From positions 124,001-188,000 of the forward strand of contig JBBQBI010000007.1 of NCBI GenBank assembly GCA_038363005.1: a stretch of 64,000 bases of DNA. The letters run 5' to 3'. The position numbers and the translations under genes are program-made. Of this stretch, positions 1-8,011 are shown one piece after another (position 1 is the first letter of the stretch; every line of letters starts with the position of its first letter). Below the pieces are notes generated by a model that was not told the origin of the DNA, ran no database searches, and saw nothing but the letters and a program-made list of their open reading frames with translations. Source of the DNA: JAKOWB01 sp038363005. GTDB taxonomy: Bacteria; Pseudomonadota; Alphaproteobacteria; Kiloniellales; JACOMY01.

Positions 1-3000
1 GGCGGCGCGGGCGGCAGCGGCGGCGATGGCGGCCTGGGCGCCGATGGCGGCCAGGGCGGCAGCGGTGGCGTTGGTGGCGACGGCGGTCTGGGCGGTCTGG
101 GTGGCAGTGGTGGTGTTGGCGGCCAGGGCGGCGACGCGATCGCCACCGCCGAGGCGACGCCGGATGCCGGTGCTACCTCGACCGCGACCTCGACGGCGAC
201 CGGTGGTGCCGGTGCGGCCGGTGGCGCCGCCGGCGCGGGTGCTAACGGCGGCGATGGCGGTGACGGTGCCCAGGGTGGCACCGGTGGCCAGGGCGGTTTG
301 GCTGGCGCGGGTGGCGCCGGTGCGACCGGCGGCGACGCGGGCAGCGGCGGCGACGGTGCCGGTGGCGGCTTCGGCGCTGATGGCGGCAGTGGTGGCAGCG
401 GTGGCCTGGGCGGGACAGGCGGCGCGGCCGGTAGCGGCGGCAGCGGCGGCGCTGGCGGCGTGGCTGGCTTGGCCGGCGCGGGCGCCGGCGGCGCTGTTGG
501 CGGCAGCGGCGGGACCGGTGGCACGGCCGGCGCCGGTGGCACTGGCGGGCTCGGCGGCACGGCTGGCAGCGGTGGCGAGGGCGGTGATGGCGGCGACGGC
601 GGTGCCGGTGGCACGGCGACCGCGCGCGGCATCGCAGCCGGCGTGTTGGTAGCTGGCGGCTCGAGCAACGTGACTATTCAGAATCTCTCTGCCTCGATCA
701 TGCAGAGCGTCGTGACCGCGTTGGGCAGCACTGGCGCCGATGGCGGCAATGCTGGGATCGGCGGCTTGGGCGGCAACGCCTTTGGCGGCGACGGCGGTGA
801 CGGCAATACCGGCGGCGACGGCAATTTCGCCGGCGATGGCGGTGACGGCGGCAATGCCGGCCTCGGCAGCGCCGGCGGCGCGGGTGGCGCGGCGGGCAAC
901 GGCGGCCTCGGCGGTGACGCCGGCGCGGTCGGCCTGGCCGGTACCAGCGGCGACGGCGGCGATGGCGGGAACGCTACGTCGGGTGGCGATGGCGGCACCG
1001 GCGGCGATGCCGGCGTGGCCGGCGTTGGCGGCGACGGTGGCAACGGTGGCGCCATCGGTGCGCTGGCCGGTGACGGCGGCGACGGTGGCAATGGCGGCAA
1101 CGGCGGCGACGGCGGCATCGGTGGCAATGGTGGCGACGCCACCAGCACCGCCAACACGATCACTGGTGTAGTGACGGCCACGACGACGGGCGGCGTGGCT
1201 GGGGCCGGCGGCGCCGGCTCGACCGGCGGCGCAGGTGGCGCCGGCGGCACGGGTGGCAGCGTCGGCGATGGTGGCGCTGCAGCTGACGGCGGTGCCGGTG
1301 GCGACGCAGGCGCCGGTGGCGCTGGCGGGCTTGCCGGGTCCGGTGCCGATGGTGGAGACGGCGGTGTCGGAGGCCAGGCTGGCGCGGTTGGCCTGGGCGG
1401 CAGCGGTGGCGCTGCGGGCGACGGTGGCAACGGCGGCCTGGCCGCGGCTGGCTCGGTCGGTGGCACGGCAGGCGGCGGCGGCACGGGTGGCGCGGGCGGC
1501 GTCGGTGGCAGCGGCGGTGCCGCGGGCAGCGGCGGGGCCGGCGGCACGGCCGGCGATGGCGGCAGCGCCGGCATCGCGGGTCAAGGCGGCGCCGGTGGCG
1601 CGGCCACGGCGGACGGCTTCGCCGGCGGCGTGGTCGGTCTGGCCGGCACCAGCGACATCACGGTGGGCGGCAGTTCATTCAACACCTTCACCTCGACGGT
1701 GTCGGCGATCTCCGGGCTCGGTGGCCTCGGCGGCAACGGCGCGGCGGGCGGTATCGCCGGCGATGCCTCCGGCGGCGCAGCGGGTGTGGCTGGTCTCGGC
1801 GGTGCCGGCGCGGCCGGTGGCCAGGGTGGCGACGGTGGCCTCGGGGCGACTGGCGGGCAGGGCGGTATCGGTGGTGCCCTCGGCGAGACCGGGGCGGCCG
1901 GTAACGACAATCTCTACGACGTCACGACGCTGTCCGGGCTGGCCGGCGCCGATGGCGCCAGCGGCGCCGGACCGGGTGCCACAGGCGACAGCGGCAACAG
2001 TTCGCTTGGCGGCAGCGCGGGCAACGGCGGCCTCAGCGGCGACGAGACCGCATTGGCCGGCGTGGCTGGTGGCCCGGGCGATCCTGGCTTGGGTGGCACG
2101 CCCGGCACCCCGGGCACCATCGGCGTCGCGACGACCAGCGGCACCGGCGGCACGACGACGGCAACCGGCGGCACGCCGGCGGCTGGCGGTGCGGCTGGTG
2201 GTGGCGGTGCGGCCGGCGGGGCCGGTGGCAGTGGCGGCGTGGTCGGCGCGGCGACGGGTGGGAACAGCGGCATCGGCGGCATTGGCGGGACTGGCGCGTC
2301 AGGCGGCAACGGCGCCGCTGGCGGCACGGCCGGCAACGACGGCGCGGGCGGCCTGGGTGGTGCTGGCTTCAACCAGTCCGGCACCATCGCTGGCGGCGCG
2401 GCCGGCAGCGACGGCACGGCCGGCAACGACGGCCTCGCGGGCAGTGACTCGCAGGGCGGCAACGGCGGCGATAGCGGCGCCGGCGGCAGTGGCGGCATCG
2501 GCGGTGCCGGTGGCGCTGGCGGCGCCGGTGGCAGCGGCGGCACGGGCGGCAGCTCGAGCGATGGCGGGGCCGGTGGCGACACCGGCGCGGCCAGCGGCAA
2601 TGCCCAGGCCTGGGGCATCTTCGACCAGGGCGGTGGTGCGATCTTCAATGCCGGCCTGAACATCGGCGCCGGGTTCACTGCCAACGCGGTAGTGATCGGC
2701 GGCACGACGACCTCGGGCGGCCTTGGTGGCGGGCTGGGCGGATTGGGTGGCCTGGCGGCCCCCGGTGCGCTGACGCTCGGTGCTGGCGGTGGTAGCGGCG
2801 GCAGCGCAGGTGCCACGTTCGGGGCAGGCGGCCTGGGTGGTGGCATCGCACCGGATGGCACGGATGGCACTCTGGGCACGGCCGGAACGTCCGGCGCCAG
2901 CGGCGTCGACGGTGCCGCCGGCGCGGCCGGTGCGGCTGGCCTTGACGGTGCCACCGGGGCCACTGGCCTCGATGGCGCGGCCTCGCTCATCGTCGACCTG

Positions 3001-3030
3001 GAGGATGACGGCCTGTCGAACACGCCCTGA
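1..3030 (+). CDS. giant glycine-rich GGX-repeat protein, 3' part (5' end outside window)
   Basis: The frame is open from the first base to the stop at 3028-3030, so only the C-terminal 1009 residues are visible. Most of the protein is GGX/GGXGG repeats with X mainly A, T, S, D, N, L or V, resembling PE-PGRS or other glycine-rich surface proteins in composition, without a visible PE domain. Short non-glycine segments interrupt the repeats. Segments with the form TA-x-G-(I/F) followed by hydrophobic and Thr-rich sequence start near nt 610, 1600 and 2596. Thr/Ala-rich ones start near nt 133, 1135 and 2122. Both series recur every 330 residues or so. The tail changes to GLDGA/GATG repeats and ends in acidic residues (VDLEDDGLSNTP). 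No signal peptide or anchor can be judged because the N terminus is missing. A secreted or surface structural role is an inference. Homology by composition alone would be misleading. Confidence 0.85.
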   Translation, partial: GGAGGSGGDGGLGADGGQGGSGGVGGDGGLGGLGGSGGVGGQGGDAIATAEATPDAGATSTATSTATGGAGAAGGAAGAGANGGDGGDGAQGGTGGQGGLAGAGGAGATGGDAGSGGDGAGGGFGADGGSGGSGGLGGTGGAAGSGGSGGAGGVAGLAGAGAGGAVGGSGGTGGTAGAGGTGGLGGTAGSGGEGGDGGDGGAGGTATARGIAAGVLVAGGSSNVTIQNLSASIMQSVVTALGSTGADGGNAGIGGLGGNAFGGDGGDGNTGGDGNFAGDGGDGGNAGLGSAGGAGGAAGNGGLGGDAGAVGLAGTSGDGGDGGNATSGGDGGTGGDAGVAGVGGDGGNGGAIGALAGDGGDGGNGGNGGDGGIGGNGGDATSTANTITGVVTATTTGGVAGAGGAGSTGGAGGAGGTGGSVGDGGAAADGGAGGDAGAGGAGGLAGSGADGGDGGVGGQAGAVGLGGSGGAAGDGGNGGLAAAGSVGGTAGGGGTGGAGGVGGSGGAAGSGGAGGTAGDGGSAGIAGQGGAGGAATADGFAGGVVGLAGTSDITVGGSSFNTFTSTVSAISGLGGLGGNGAAGGIAGDASGGAAGVAGLGGAGAAGGQGGDGGLGATGGQGGIGGALGETGAAGNDNLYDVTTLSGLAGADGASGAGPGATGDSGNSSLGGSAGNGGLSGDETALAGVAGGPGDPGLGGTPGTPGTIGVATTSGTGGTTTATGGTPAAGGAAGGGGAAGGAGGSGGVVGAATGGNSGIGGIGGTGASGGNGAAGGTAGNDGAGGLGGAGFNQSGTIAGGAAGSDGTAGNDGLAGSDSQGGNGGDSGAGGSGGIGGAGGAGGAGGSGGTGGSSSDGGAGGDTGAASGNAQAWGIFDQGGGAIFNAGLNIGAGFTANAVVIGGTTTSGGLGGGLGGLGGLAAPGALTLGAGGGSGGSAGATFGAGGLGGGIAPDGTDGTLGTAGTSGASGVDGAAGAAGAAGLDGATGATGLDGAASLIVDLEDDGLSNTP

Positions 3031-3043
3031 CAGACGCACAAGG

Positions 3044-3075
3044 ACCGCAGTCTTCCCAACTGGGAGGGCTGCGGT
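3044..3075 (+). terminator. hairpin after the glycine-rich gene
   Basis: Arms ACCGCAGTCTTCCC and GGGAGGGCTGCGGT pair over 14 positions with one mismatch around a 4-base loop, starting 14 bases after the stop codon. There is no clear T-run behind it, so it may be a weak or Rho-assisted terminator. Confidence 0.55.
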
Positions 3076-3149
3076 TCGCGGTGCACAGCCTTCCCCTTGC
3101 CAGCCGGGGCCCGCTTGCCCAGACTCATGGCGCAACAGGAGAGGCCCCC

Positions 3150-3905
3150 ATGCTCGACGGCAAACTGACCGACCCGGTGCTGCGCACCCACATCGACCAG
3201 GCGAAGATCGACCTCGCCGCCGCGCTGCGGCTGGCCGACCGCTACGGCTTCAGCGAAGGCATCTGCAACCACTTCAGCTATGCCGTGCCGGGCCACAGCG
3301 ACATCTTCCTGCTGAACCCCTATGGCCGCCACTGGGCCGAGATGCGGGCCAGCGACATCCTGGTGCTGGATGCCGAGGGCCGGGTGCTGGAAGGCAGCGG
3401 CAAGGCCGAGCTCAGCGCCTTCTGGATTCACAGCCGGGTGCACGTGAACCACCCGCAGGCGCGCGCCGTGCTGCACGTCCACATGCCCTGGGCGACCACC
3501 ATGACCTCGATCGAGCAGGGCCGCCTGTTGCCCTGCAGCCAGAACGCGCTGCGCTTCTGGAACGACGTGTCCTACGACGACGACTACAACGGCCTGGCCG
3601 GCGACAAGGCCGAGGGCGACCGCATCGCCGGTACCCTGAACGGCAAGCGCGTGGTCTTCATGGCCAATCACGGCGTCACCGTGGTGGGCGAGTCGATCGG
3701 CCGCGCCTTCGACGACCTCTATTACCTGGAGCGTGCCTGCGAGCTGCAGGTGAAGGCGATGCAGACCGGCCGGCCGCTGAAACTGGTCAGCGACAACGTC
3801 GCCGGCGACGTCAAGGCGGCGCTAGACGCGCATCCCTATGCCGAGGATCACTTCATCGCGCTGAAACGCCTGCTTGACCGCGACGGCCAGGACTACGCCG
3901 CATGA
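3150..3905 (+). CDS. class II aldolase/adducin family protein
   Basis: 251 residues, the usual size for class II aldolase/adducin domain proteins (fuculose-phosphate aldolase, ribulose-phosphate epimerase and similar). Zinc-site histidines are visible: HVHMPW near the middle, NHGVTVVG later, and the N-terminal GICNHFS motif. The start at 3150 is preceded by AGGAG; an in-frame ATG at 3081 lies before that site and would add residues without family resemblance. The stop overlaps the start of the nitrile hydratase alpha gene (ATGA), so the two are probably translated together. The substrate cannot be read from sequence. Members of this family are often mis-assigned, and the link to nitrile metabolism is from context only. 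Confidence 0.88.
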   Translation: MLDGKLTDPVLRTHIDQAKIDLAAALRLADRYGFSEGICNHFSYAVPGHSDIFLLNPYGRHWAEMRASDILVLDAEGRVLEGSGKAELSAFWIHSRVHVNHPQARAVLHVHMPWATTMTSIEQGRLLPCSQNALRFWNDVSYDDDYNGLAGDKAEGDRIAGTLNGKRVVFMANHGVTVVGESIGRAFDDLYYLERACELQVKAMQTGRPLKLVSDNVAGDVKAALDAHPYAEDHFIALKRLLDRDGQDYAA

Positions 3906-4573
3906 ACCACAACCCCGATGAACACGGCGAAGGCGGCGAGCATGGCAGCGAGCACGGCCATGACCACGGCGAGCACGGCCACCATCACGATCACGACCAC
4001 GACGCAGAGGAAGCAGGCGTCGCGCTGCGAGTGAAGGCGCTGGAGCGCGTGCTGGTGGCCAAGGGTATCGTCGATCCCGCGGCGCTCGACCGCTTCGTCG
4101 AGATCTACGAGACCAAGGTCGGCCCGCGCAACGGTGCCATGGTGGTGGCCAAGGCCTGGAGCGATCCGGCCTACAGGGCACGGCTGCTGAGCGACGCCAC
4201 GGCGGCCATCGCCGAGCTCGGCTTCACCGGCTTGCAGGGCGAGCACATGGTGGTGGTGGAGAACACGCCGGATCTCCACAACATGGTCACCTGCACGCTC
4301 TGCTCCTGCTATCCCTGGCCGGTGCTGGGGCTGCCGCCGGTCTGGTACAAGTCGGCGCCCTATCGCTCGCGCTCAGTGCGCGAACCGCGCGCCGTATTGG
4401 CGGAGTTCGGCGTCACTCTGCCGCCCGGCAAGAAGGTCCGCGTGTGGGACAGCAATGCCGACCTGCGCTACATGGTGCTGCCCGAGCGACCCGCCGGCAC
4501 CGAGGGGCTGGACGAAGCGGCGCTGGCCGCCCTGGTGACGCGCGACGGCATGATCGGCACGGCGCTGGTGTAG
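3902..4573 (+). CDS. nthA: nitrile hydratase alpha subunit, cobalt type
   Basis: 223 residues. Hydrates nitriles to amides together with the beta subunit. The metal-binding claw motif CTLCSC is at residues 131-136, followed by YPWPVLGLPP and WYK. Thr in the second position of the claw is the established mark of cobalt-type enzymes (iron types have CSLCSC). Residues 3-36 form a tail rich in His, Asp, Glu and Gly (for example HGHHHDHDHD) that precedes the conserved domain and could bind metal. The start overlaps the aldolase stop by four bases. A thiocyanate hydrolase gamma subunit shares the claw motif, but the beta-type genes that follow are full-length fused beta subunits, which favours nitrile hydratase. 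Confidence 0.93.
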   Translation: MNHNPDEHGEGGEHGSEHGHDHGEHGHHHDHDHDAEEAGVALRVKALERVLVAKGIVDPAALDRFVEIYETKVGPRNGAMVVAKAWSDPAYRARLLSDATAAIAELGFTGLQGEHMVVVENTPDLHNMVTCTLCSCYPWPVLGLPPVWYKSAPYRSRSVREPRAVLAEFGVTLPPGKKVRVWDSNADLRYMVLPERPAGTEGLDEAALAALVTRDGMIGTALV

Positions 4574-4580
4574 CCGCGCC

Positions 4581-5234
4581 ATGGATGGGATCCACGACCT
4601 CGGCGGACTGCAGGGCTTCGGCCCGATCCGGCGCGAGCCGGACGAGCCGGTCTTCCACGCTCCCTGGGAGGCGCGCGTCTTCGCGCTCTCCTTCACCCTG
4701 CCCTATGCCGACGACAACTTCCGCCCTGCCGTCGAGGCCATGGACCCGGCGCACTACCTTCGCGCCAGCTACTATGAGAAGTGGTTTGAAGCCGAACTGG
4801 CGCTGTTGCGCGGTAACGGCACACTGACCGACGACGAACTGTTGGGCAGGACAGCGCCTCGGCCCCTGCCAGTGGCGGCGCAGCCGCTGGCGGCGGCGGC
4901 GGTCCAAGCGGCGATCCTCGCCGGCGCCTCCAACGCCCGTCCGGCCGGCCCCGGCGTGGCAGCGCGCTTCAAGGCCGGCGACCGGGTGATGACGCGGGCC
5001 CATGTGACGGCCCGGCACACGCGCCTGCCGCGCTATGCGCGCGGCCGCCTGGGTACGGTCGAAAGCGTGCAGGGCGTCTTTCTCGTCGCCGATCGCAACG
5101 CCGAAGGCGATGCGACGCCGGAGACGCTCTATACCGTGGTCTTCGACAGCCGCGAGCTCTGGGGCGACGAGGCCCCGGCGGGCGACCTGCTCTCGCTCGA
5201 CCTGTGGGACAGCTACCTGGAGCCTGTGGCCTGA
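4581..5234 (+). CDS. nthB: nitrile hydratase beta subunit, first copy
   Basis: 217 residues, the normal length. It begins with MDGIHDLGGLQGFG, the family hallmark, and contains HYLRASYYEKW (residues 58-68), RHTRLPRYARG and the C-terminal LWDSYLEP. Arg61 in HYLRASYY aligns by eye with the conserved active-site arginine (beta Arg52 of the Pseudonocardia cobalt enzyme), and the arginines of HTRLPRYAR are also kept. The gene starts 7 bases after nthA stops. Its ATG at 4581 directly follows the alpha gene, with little room for a strong ribosome site. This copy looks like the catalytic partner of the alpha subunit. Confidence 0.93.
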   Translation: MDGIHDLGGLQGFGPIRREPDEPVFHAPWEARVFALSFTLPYADDNFRPAVEAMDPAHYLRASYYEKWFEAELALLRGNGTLTDDELLGRTAPRPLPVAAQPLAAAAVQAAILAGASNARPAGPGVAARFKAGDRVMTRAHVTARHTRLPRYARGRLGTVESVQGVFLVADRNAEGDATPETLYTVVFDSRELWGDEAPAGDLLSLDLWDSYLEPVA

Positions 5235-5905
5235 TGGACGGTGTGCACGACATGGGCGGCCTGCAGGGCTTCGGTCGCATCGAGACCGACGAGCCCGAGA
5301 CCACGCGCTTCCACGCGTCCTGGCACGGCCGCATGTTCGGCCTGTCGCGCGTGCTGCGGGCTACCCTGCCGATGGGCGGCGACCACGTACGCCGTGACAT
5401 CGAGCGGATGGAGCCGGCGCACTACCTAGCTTCCAGCTACTACGAGAAGTGGTTCGAGGGGAACTTCACCTGCCTGAAAGGCCTGGGCGTGGTCAGCGAT
5501 GCCGAGCTGGCGGGCGACCCGCTGGCGCCGCTGCCGCCGGCCCTGGGCCAGCCGAAGACGCTGCGGCCGGCAGATACCGAGGCCTTCATCGTCGGCGGCC
5601 TGCCGGGCCTGAAGCGCGACTTCCAGGCGCCGCAGCGTTTCGCGGTGGGGCAGCGCATCCGCACCCTGGCGCATGGCATCGCCGGCCACACCCGGCTGCC
5701 GCGCTATGCCCGCAACCAGCCGGGCGTCATCGGCGCGGTGCGCGGCGCCTTCACGCTGGCCGACGCCAACGCCGCCGGTCGGCCGCATGTCGAGTGGTGC
5801 TACCTGGTGGTCTTCCAGGCGCGCGACCTGTGGGGCGAGGAAGCTGCCGCCGGTGACGAGGTCACGCTCGATCTTTGGGACTCTTATCTTGAGGTTGGCG
5901 CATGA
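5234..5905 (+). CDS. second nitrile hydratase beta-type subunit
   Basis: 223 residues, a diverged tandem paralogue of the preceding beta gene. It shares MDGVHDMGGLQGFG, SSYYEKWFEG, GHTRLPRYARNQPG and LWDSYLEV. The start at 5234 overlaps the first beta stop by one base (TGATG), so coupling is likely. The conserved arginine before SYY is replaced: the sequence reads HYLASSYY, with Ala66 where the first copy has Arg61. The HTRLPRYAR arginines are retained. Loss of an active-site arginine suggests a structural, regulatory or substrate-specific role, or an alternative holoenzyme. The alignment was made by eye. Confidence 0.9.
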   Translation: MDGVHDMGGLQGFGRIETDEPETTRFHASWHGRMFGLSRVLRATLPMGGDHVRRDIERMEPAHYLASSYYEKWFEGNFTCLKGLGVVSDAELAGDPLAPLPPALGQPKTLRPADTEAFIVGGLPGLKRDFQAPQRFAVGQRIRTLAHGIAGHTRLPRYARNQPGVIGAVRGAFTLADANAAGRPHVEWCYLVVFQARDLWGEEAAAGDEVTLDLWDSYLEVGA

Positions 5906-6252
5906 GCGAAGCCGATCCCCGGGGCCTCGATCCGCTGCGCGCTCTGCCGCCGGACCTGGCGATCCCGCGCGACGCCGAAGGACCGGTTTTCGCAGAACCC
6001 TGGGAGGCGCGTGTCTTCGCCCTGGTGGTGGAGATGAACGCCCGCGGCCTCTTCGCCTGGGACGCCTTTCAGGCGTTGCTGGTGGAGGAGATCCGCCACA
6101 GCGAGGGCGAGGGGCTCTGCCGGCCCTACTACATGAATTGGCTGCTGGCGGCCGAGCGGCTGTTCGAGGGACTGGACCTGGTGCCGCGCGCGGCGACCGA
6201 TGCCGAGGTGGCGCTGCTGCGCCCGGACGACCGCACCATCAGGTTGCGATAA
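5902..6252 (+). CDS. nitrile hydratase accessory (activator) protein
   Basis: 116 residues. Members of this small family (P14K-type in cobalt systems) resemble the N-terminal half of the beta subunit and help insert cobalt or mature the alpha subunit. Visible features are GPVFAEPWEARVFALVVEMN, a tryptophan-containing helix, and CRPYYMNWLLAAERL, which mirrors the SYYxxW region of beta subunits. The ATG overlaps the stop of the second beta gene (ATGA). It is the last gene of the operon, and the convergent HAD gene ends 7 bases later. No P47K/CobW-type chaperone is seen nearby. Confidence 0.88.
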   Translation: MSEADPRGLDPLRALPPDLAIPRDAEGPVFAEPWEARVFALVVEMNARGLFAWDAFQALLVEEIRHSEGEGLCRPYYMNWLLAAERLFEGLDLVPRAATDAEVALLRPDDRTIRLR

Positions 6253-6258
6253 GTGGCC

Positions 6259-6879
6259 TCAGTCGAGGTTGACGCCAAAATCGGCGAGATGCCCCGTTAG
6301 GGCTGCGGCGCCGCGGCGGCCGTCGAACTGCAGTGCCTGCAAGCCGACGTCCAACGCGGCTGCTACGTTTTCAGCACGGTCGTCGATGAAGAGCGTCGTG
6401 GCCTTCTCGGCACCGCTGGTCGACAGGGCGCGCTCAAAGTACCGGCGATCGGGCTTGGCGAAGCCCAGGTTGCAGGAATAGAGCTCGCCATCGAAGTGCG
6501 TGGCGAAACCAAGCTGCTCGGACATAAAGCGTGCGCGCAGCGGCTGCTGGTTGCTGGCTACAAAGCAGGTGAGGCCACGGCGGCGCAATGCGGTGGCAAT
6601 GTCGAGGACGTCTGACTGCAAGTGAATTGCCGTCATCACGGCGACGATCTGCTCATAGCAGTCACCGCGATTCCATCGTGCAAGCAGCGACCTGAGCGTC
6701 GCTTCGGCATTTCCCATTCGGCTGAGATAGCTTGCCTCTATCGCCAGGATTTCTTCGGTGAACTGGCGCTGACGCTGTGGCTCCGGGTCGCCGAGGCAGC
6801 GCGCGAAGCCATCGGCCCAATCCCCTGCGGCGTGCTGCAGGACGCCATCGGCGTCGAAGAAGACCGTCCTGACCCCCAT
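6259..6879 (-). CDS. HAD-family hydrolase
   Basis: 206 residues from the ATG at 6879; this start puts the catalytic motif FFDADGVL at the N terminus, as is normal. HAD motifs in order: DADGV with the nucleophile Asp, ASN as motif II, AKPDR with the motif III lysine, and FIDDRAEN as motif IV. The size and helical cap insertion suggest a phosphoglycolate-phosphatase or haloacid-dehalogenase-like phosphatase (subfamily IA). It lies downstream of the HupE gene on the same strand, 22 bases away. The substrate is not predictable. Confidence 0.88.
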   Translation of the reverse strand: MGVRTVFFDADGVLQHAAGDWADGFARCLGDPEPQRQRQFTEEILAIEASYLSRMGNAEATLRSLLARWNRGDCYEQIVAVMTAIHLQSDVLDIATALRRRGLTCFVASNQQPLRARFMSEQLGFATHFDGELYSCNLGFAKPDRRYFERALSTSGAEKATTLFIDDRAENVAAALDVGLQALQFDGRRGAAALTGHLADFGVNLD

Positions 6880-6901
6880 CGGAATCTGGGACTTGCCCGC
6901 G

Positions 6902-7528
6902 TCAGGCCAGCAACAGGCCCTCGACCCGCTCGAAGAGGTAGGTGAAGCCAATACCGGCGACCAGCGCGCCGATCAGCCGTGCCTCGACCGACAGCGACGA
7001 GGTTGCCCGCAGCAGGCCACGCAACAGGGCCATCACTGCCAGCGCGATGCCGAACTGGATGGCAGCGAACCCGATCAGGTAGGCGACCAGCGGCTGGGTT
7101 TCCGCGCCGAGGATGCTGGGGGCGAAGGCGGCGCCATGGAACAGCCCGGCCAGGGCGAAGAGCGCCAGCGCCAGCGGTGTCGGCAGCGTGCGGCCCGACA
7201 GCACCAGCACGCCGACCAGCAGCACGGAGGCCGCCACCGCCAGCTCCTCCTGCGGCAGCACGATGCCGTTCAGGAACAGCAGGCAGCCAGCCAAAGTCGC
7301 CGCGACATAGGCCAGCGGCGCCAGCAGGCGGTGGGTGGTGAAGGCGGCGGCGACCGCGATGCCGCAGATACAGGCGAAGTGATCCAGGCCGATGACCGGG
7401 TGGCCCAGGCCCGACAGCAGCCCTTGCCACCAAGTCTCCGGCAGGCCGCCACCCATGACGTGGTGCGCCAGCGCTGGCTGGGCCAGCAGGATCAGCAGGG
7501 CGGCGAGCGACAGCGGGCGCAGGGCCAT
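6902..7528 (-). CDS. HupE/UreJ family membrane protein
   Basis: 208 residues with a signal-like N terminus (ALLILLAQPALAHH), then about six hydrophobic segments. The histidine motif GHPVIGLDHFACICGIA and the later LFHGAAFAPS are typical of HupE/UreJ proteins, which are thought to import nickel or cobalt. No hydrogenase or urease genes are in the window, but the cobalt-dependent nitrile hydratase operon is next door, which makes cobalt uptake an attractive inference. The open frame extends far upstream; the ATG at 7528 is chosen because the signal peptide begins there. Confidence 0.85.
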   Translation of the reverse strand: MALRPLSLAALLILLAQPALAHHVMGGGLPETWWQGLLSGLGHPVIGLDHFACICGIAVAAAFTTHRLLAPLAYVAATLAGCLLFLNGIVLPQEELAVAASVLLVGVLVLSGRTLPTPLALALFALAGLFHGAAFAPSILGAETQPLVAYLIGFAAIQFGIALAVMALLRGLLRATSSLSVEARLIGALVAGIGFTYLFERVEGLLLA

Positions 7529-7638
7529 GGGGTTCCTCGTGCGAAGCAGGCCAGGGACCGTGACAGTATCGCTGGCGGCGCGGTGCCCGGCAACGGCGGC
7601 CTTGTCCGGCCAGGGGACAGCCGGCAAGCTGGCGCGGC

Positions 7639-7977
7639 ATGCAGCGCGCCCTGATCGCCGTTGGCCTGATTCTCGCCCTGGGCAGCCCCCCGCTGCTGGC
7701 TGGCGGGGCGCGCGATCTCTACGCCGTGCACTACGACATGCTGCTGGCCGACTATTGTTCGCTGATTGACGCGCAGGTCGTCGCCGGCTACCGCGCCGAG
7801 AGCGCGACTGCCGTGGAGCGCGACCATCTGGACGAGGCACAGCAGCGCGACGCGCGCTCGCGCGCCGCCATCGCCTTCGAGGCGGAGTGGGGCAACCGCG
7901 GCCTCGGCGGCAGCCGTCCCTGGTGTCGCCACGAGGGCAGCGAGGGCGCCGCCCGCCTGGCGGCGGCGGCGCCGTGA
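7639..7977 (+). CDS. small secreted protein, unrecognised
   Basis: 112 residues. The N terminus (MQRALIAVGLILALGSPPLLAGG) looks like a cleavable signal peptide. The mature part has two cysteines (DYCSLID and PWCRHEG) that could form a disulphide in the periplasm, and is otherwise charged and Ala/Arg-rich. It is divergent from the HupE gene, with 110 bases between starts, and is followed 34 bases later by a membrane-anchored hydrolase. I do not recognise a family. Confidence 0.65.
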   Translation: MQRALIAVGLILALGSPPLLAGGARDLYAVHYDMLLADYCSLIDAQVVAGYRAESATAVERDHLDEAQQRDARSRAAIAFEAEWGNRGLGGSRPWCRHEGSEGAARLAAAAP

Positions 7978-8011
7978 AGCCTGCCCCGCGCCGCTGCCAG
8001 GTCGGTGCCGG

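Noticed and set aside
1..3030. CRISPR-like or satellite repeat at the DNA level
   Set aside because: The repeats are codon-based, of unequal length and in one open frame; there are no regular spacers.
678..3671. Long proline-rich minus-strand frames opposite the glycine-rich gene
   Set aside because: They are the complement of GGX codons, which reads as Pro/Ala. The plus frame has the ordered super-repeat, so these are shadows.
3902..6252. Thiocyanate hydrolase rather than nitrile hydratase
   Set aside because: Thiocyanate hydrolase splits the beta-type chain into two shorter subunits; both beta genes here are full length and begin with the nitrile hydratase motif.
7529..7638. Cobalamin riboswitch before the HupE-like gene
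   Set aside because: The leader is too short and lacks the conserved B12-box sequence.
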